This document shows positions 62,777-64,000 of a stretch of DNA of 64,000 nucleotides, in pieces (position 1 is the first letter of the stretch; each line of letters starts with the position of its first letter). The stretch comes from Vibrio tetraodonis (GTDB lineage Bacteria; Pseudomonadota; Gammaproteobacteria; Enterobacterales; Vibrionaceae), in contig NZ_QLYY01000005.1 in the NCBI RefSeq assembly GCF_003350295.1, positions 396,679-460,678 of the forward strand. The letters run 5' to 3'. The position numbers were made by a program, and so were the translations under genes. The notes beneath the pieces were generated by a model that had not been told where the DNA came from, did not search any database, and was given only the letters and a program-made list of their open reading frames with translations.

Positions 62777-63184
62777 TTACTGTTTTTCCCCTTGGGTGGG
62801 ATTAATGGTGCATTGACTATCACAGCGTGATGTACCAGTAAACAGATACGAAATGCGGTAACGGTTGTTAGCGAAATACAAATAAAGCCTATCGGCTACT
62901 GGTTTGATAAAGCGCCACCTTAAAGGAGCATACATCCAGCCTCGGCCCAGAATATCCCATGCTCGATACGCAGCATCTAAACCAAGCAAGAGCCGCCCAC
63001 CATCATCTACCGCATGGAGTACTTTATTGGCAGCCACAGGGTCAATTTCTGGGTATTTGCTAAAAGCCTCACTATAAATATCGATAGTTGTTATCTCGCC
63101 ATGACTATCTTTATCTCGAATAGCACGCATTTCTTTAGCGCAAAGCGGGCAGGTCCCGTCGTAAAATAGTGTTAATTTGCTCAT
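62777..63184 (-). CDS. DCC-family thiol-disulfide oxidoreductase-like protein (DUF393)
   Basis: 135 residues with the DxxCPLC motif (FYDGTCPLCAKEM) and C-terminal LGRGWMYAPLRWRFIKPVAD of the DCC family. A second cysteine pair occurs in RCDSQC near the end. Redox function is suggested by the motif but not proven. Often found near photolyase genes in vibrios, as here. Confidence 0.9.
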   Translation of the reverse strand: MSKLTLFYDGTCPLCAKEMRAIRDKDSHGEITTIDIYSEAFSKYPEIDPVAANKVLHAVDDGGRLLLGLDAAYRAWDILGRGWMYAPLRWRFIKPVADRLYLYFANNRYRISYLFTGTSRCDSQCTINPTQGEKQ

Positions 63185-63350
63185 GATTTTATTTTTCCTA
63201 TTATCCGACTCTCTTTACGCAGACGAAAACATCTCGATCAGTATACGGCTCCATAAATGGCAAAGTGGCGACTCTTTTTCTAACACTAACCTAAGTCCAC
63301 CTATACTGTAAATACAAGCAAAATAAGCCTTAAAGTGAAGACAATCTCCA

Positions 63351-63692
63351 ATGACAAAGCTTACCACACATGTACTCGATACCATGAAAGGCCTACCTGC
63401 AGCTGGTATTAGCATAGAGATATACCGTCAAGAGAACCAAGGCTGGACAAAGGTTAGCACTGTGATAACCAACCAAGATGGTCGAACTGACGACGCCTTA
63501 CTTCACGGAAGTGAATACAAAGCTGGTAAATATCAGCTGATTTTTTATGTTGGAGCGTATTTTGCGCAAAGCGAAAACCCCAGCTTTCTCGACGATATCG
63601 TTATTCGATTCGGGCTAAGTGATCCAACATCACTTATACACGTTCCCCTGCTGGTCTCTCCCTATAGTTTTTCTTCTTATCGAGGAAGTTAA
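63351..63692 (+). CDS. uraH: 5-hydroxyisourate hydrolase (transthyretin-like)
   Basis: 113 residues. The N-terminus KLTTHVLDTMKGLPAAGISI and the C-terminal SPYSFSSYRGS carry the HIU hydrolase signatures, including the terminal Y-R-G-S tetrapeptide. It turns 5-hydroxyisourate made by PuuD into OHCU for UraD. No signal peptide. It lies alone, 11.6 kb from the puuE-puuD operon, and its 3' flank abuts a partial insertion sequence. Confidence 0.95.
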   Translation: MTKLTTHVLDTMKGLPAAGISIEIYRQENQGWTKVSTVITNQDGRTDDALLHGSEYKAGKYQLIFYVGAYFAQSENPSFLDDIVIRFGLSDPTSLIHVPLLVSPYSFSSYRGS

Positions 63693-63708
63693 ATGCCACA
63701 CCTAATGG

Positions 63709-64000
63709 TGTAATGCCGTTCGGATAAGTATTAACACTTATATTTAAATGGATATTTGGCCCGAACAAAGAGGACTGAACGTGGAAACGTTCGGTCCTTT
63801 CTTTTATCTGGCAAAATGAAATGGCTGATGCTCTCTCGCATTTGTTTGAGCCTAACAGGTAAAGTGCCATCGGGGCTGAGCGCTAGCCAGCGCAACTGGG
63901 CATCTATCAAATTTATTGCTGCTGTGAAGCTAACCCGAGTTGGACTTACATTCGCATCTTCGGCAATATGAATCATTTCTAAACGTACTAAATTATAGGC
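63709..64000 (-). mobile_element. Partial IS4-family insertion sequence (left end, continues past the window)
   Basis: The element starts just after uraH and extends beyond the right edge. TAATGCCGTTCGGATAAG (63711-63728) is a plausible terminal inverted repeat; the other end is not visible, so the boundary and target duplication are unverified. It carries the transposase C-terminus on the minus strand. Confidence 0.7.
63731..64000 (-). CDS. IS4-family transposase, C-terminal part
   Basis: The frame is open from the right window edge to the stop at 63731, giving 89 residues. AYNLVRLEMIHIAEDANVSP, then TRVSFTAAINLIDAQLRWLA and the basic end DKRKDRTFPRSVLFVRAKYP match the C-terminal region of IS4-type DDE transposases. 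The catalytic residues lie outside the window, so activity cannot be judged. Confidence 0.88.
   Translation of the reverse strand, partial: AYNLVRLEMIHIAEDANVSPTRVSFTAAINLIDAQLRWLALSPDGTLPVRLKQMRESISHFILPDKRKDRTFPRSVLFVRAKYPFKYKC

Noticed and set aside
63634..63870. 78-codon minus-strand frame near the right edge
   Set aside because: It is in a different frame from the transposase and crosses the element boundary into uraH; no conserved residues.

Overview
The window looks like chromosomal DNA from a marine gammaproteobacterium of the Vibrionaceae, most likely a Vibrio. I infer this from the moderate A+T content and gene repertoire: a Vibrio-type chitinase A, NhaD, LapD/LapG, a UPF0319 protein, YibL, several HD-GYP proteins and an IS4-type transposase. 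No rRNA, tRNA, CRISPR array or phage block was seen. No database search was possible; every family name rests on motifs read directly from the sequence.

Layout. 1-7.6 kb: the 5' part of a chemotaxis-type sensor with three tandem PAS modules, then a four-gene Lap operon (membrane fusion protein, LapG protease, LapD c-di-GMP receptor, ABC exporter) that controls a large RTX adhesin not present here. 7.7-14.2 kb: ribA, a SnoaL-like protein, a secreted chitinase, a UPF0319 protein and a tandem HD/HD-GYP phosphodiesterase. 14.5-18.8 kb: an overlapping three-gene copper-delivery operon (unknown membrane protein, SCO1, PCu(A)C), then a Fur-box-preceded siderophore receptor with a PepSY partner. 18.8-22 kb: a patchy accessory stretch with a decayed GNAT gene and a small kinase closely resembling the type III effector OspG. 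22.6-35.6 kb: a dicarboxylate/amino-acid symporter, a 1036-residue HD-GYP protein with a solute-binding domain inside its sensor, a small secreted protein with an endosialidase-type chaperone domain, NhaD, an alkylation-repair operon (Ada-AlkA fusion, Ogt, lipoprotein), YibL and a chemoreceptor. 36-37.5 kb: a secreted subtilase.

37.8-51.8 kb is a purine catabolism island: xdhABC-guaD on the plus strand and puuE-uraD-alc-allA-puuD on the minus strand, with a molybdopterin-binding-like periplasmic protein and a hybrid histidine kinase between them. The remaining enzyme, hydroxyisourate hydrolase (uraH), lies alone at 63.35 kb beside a partial insertion sequence. Together these genes give guanine -> xanthine -> urate -> hydroxyisourate -> OHCU -> allantoin -> allantoate -> ureidoglycolate -> glyoxylate plus urea.

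52-64 kb: a DUF1460 protein, a three-gene signalling operon (receiver plus degenerate HD-GYP, MHYT-PAS histidine kinase, receiver-HDOD), a cluster of tiny genes, a cold-shock gene, an unrecognised 341-residue protein, a 5'-truncated LysR gene, and a photolyase/flavin reductase/DCC group. Cyclic-dinucleotide signalling recurs: LapD, two HD-GYP proteins with intact motifs and one degenerate HD-GYP protein are all in this window.
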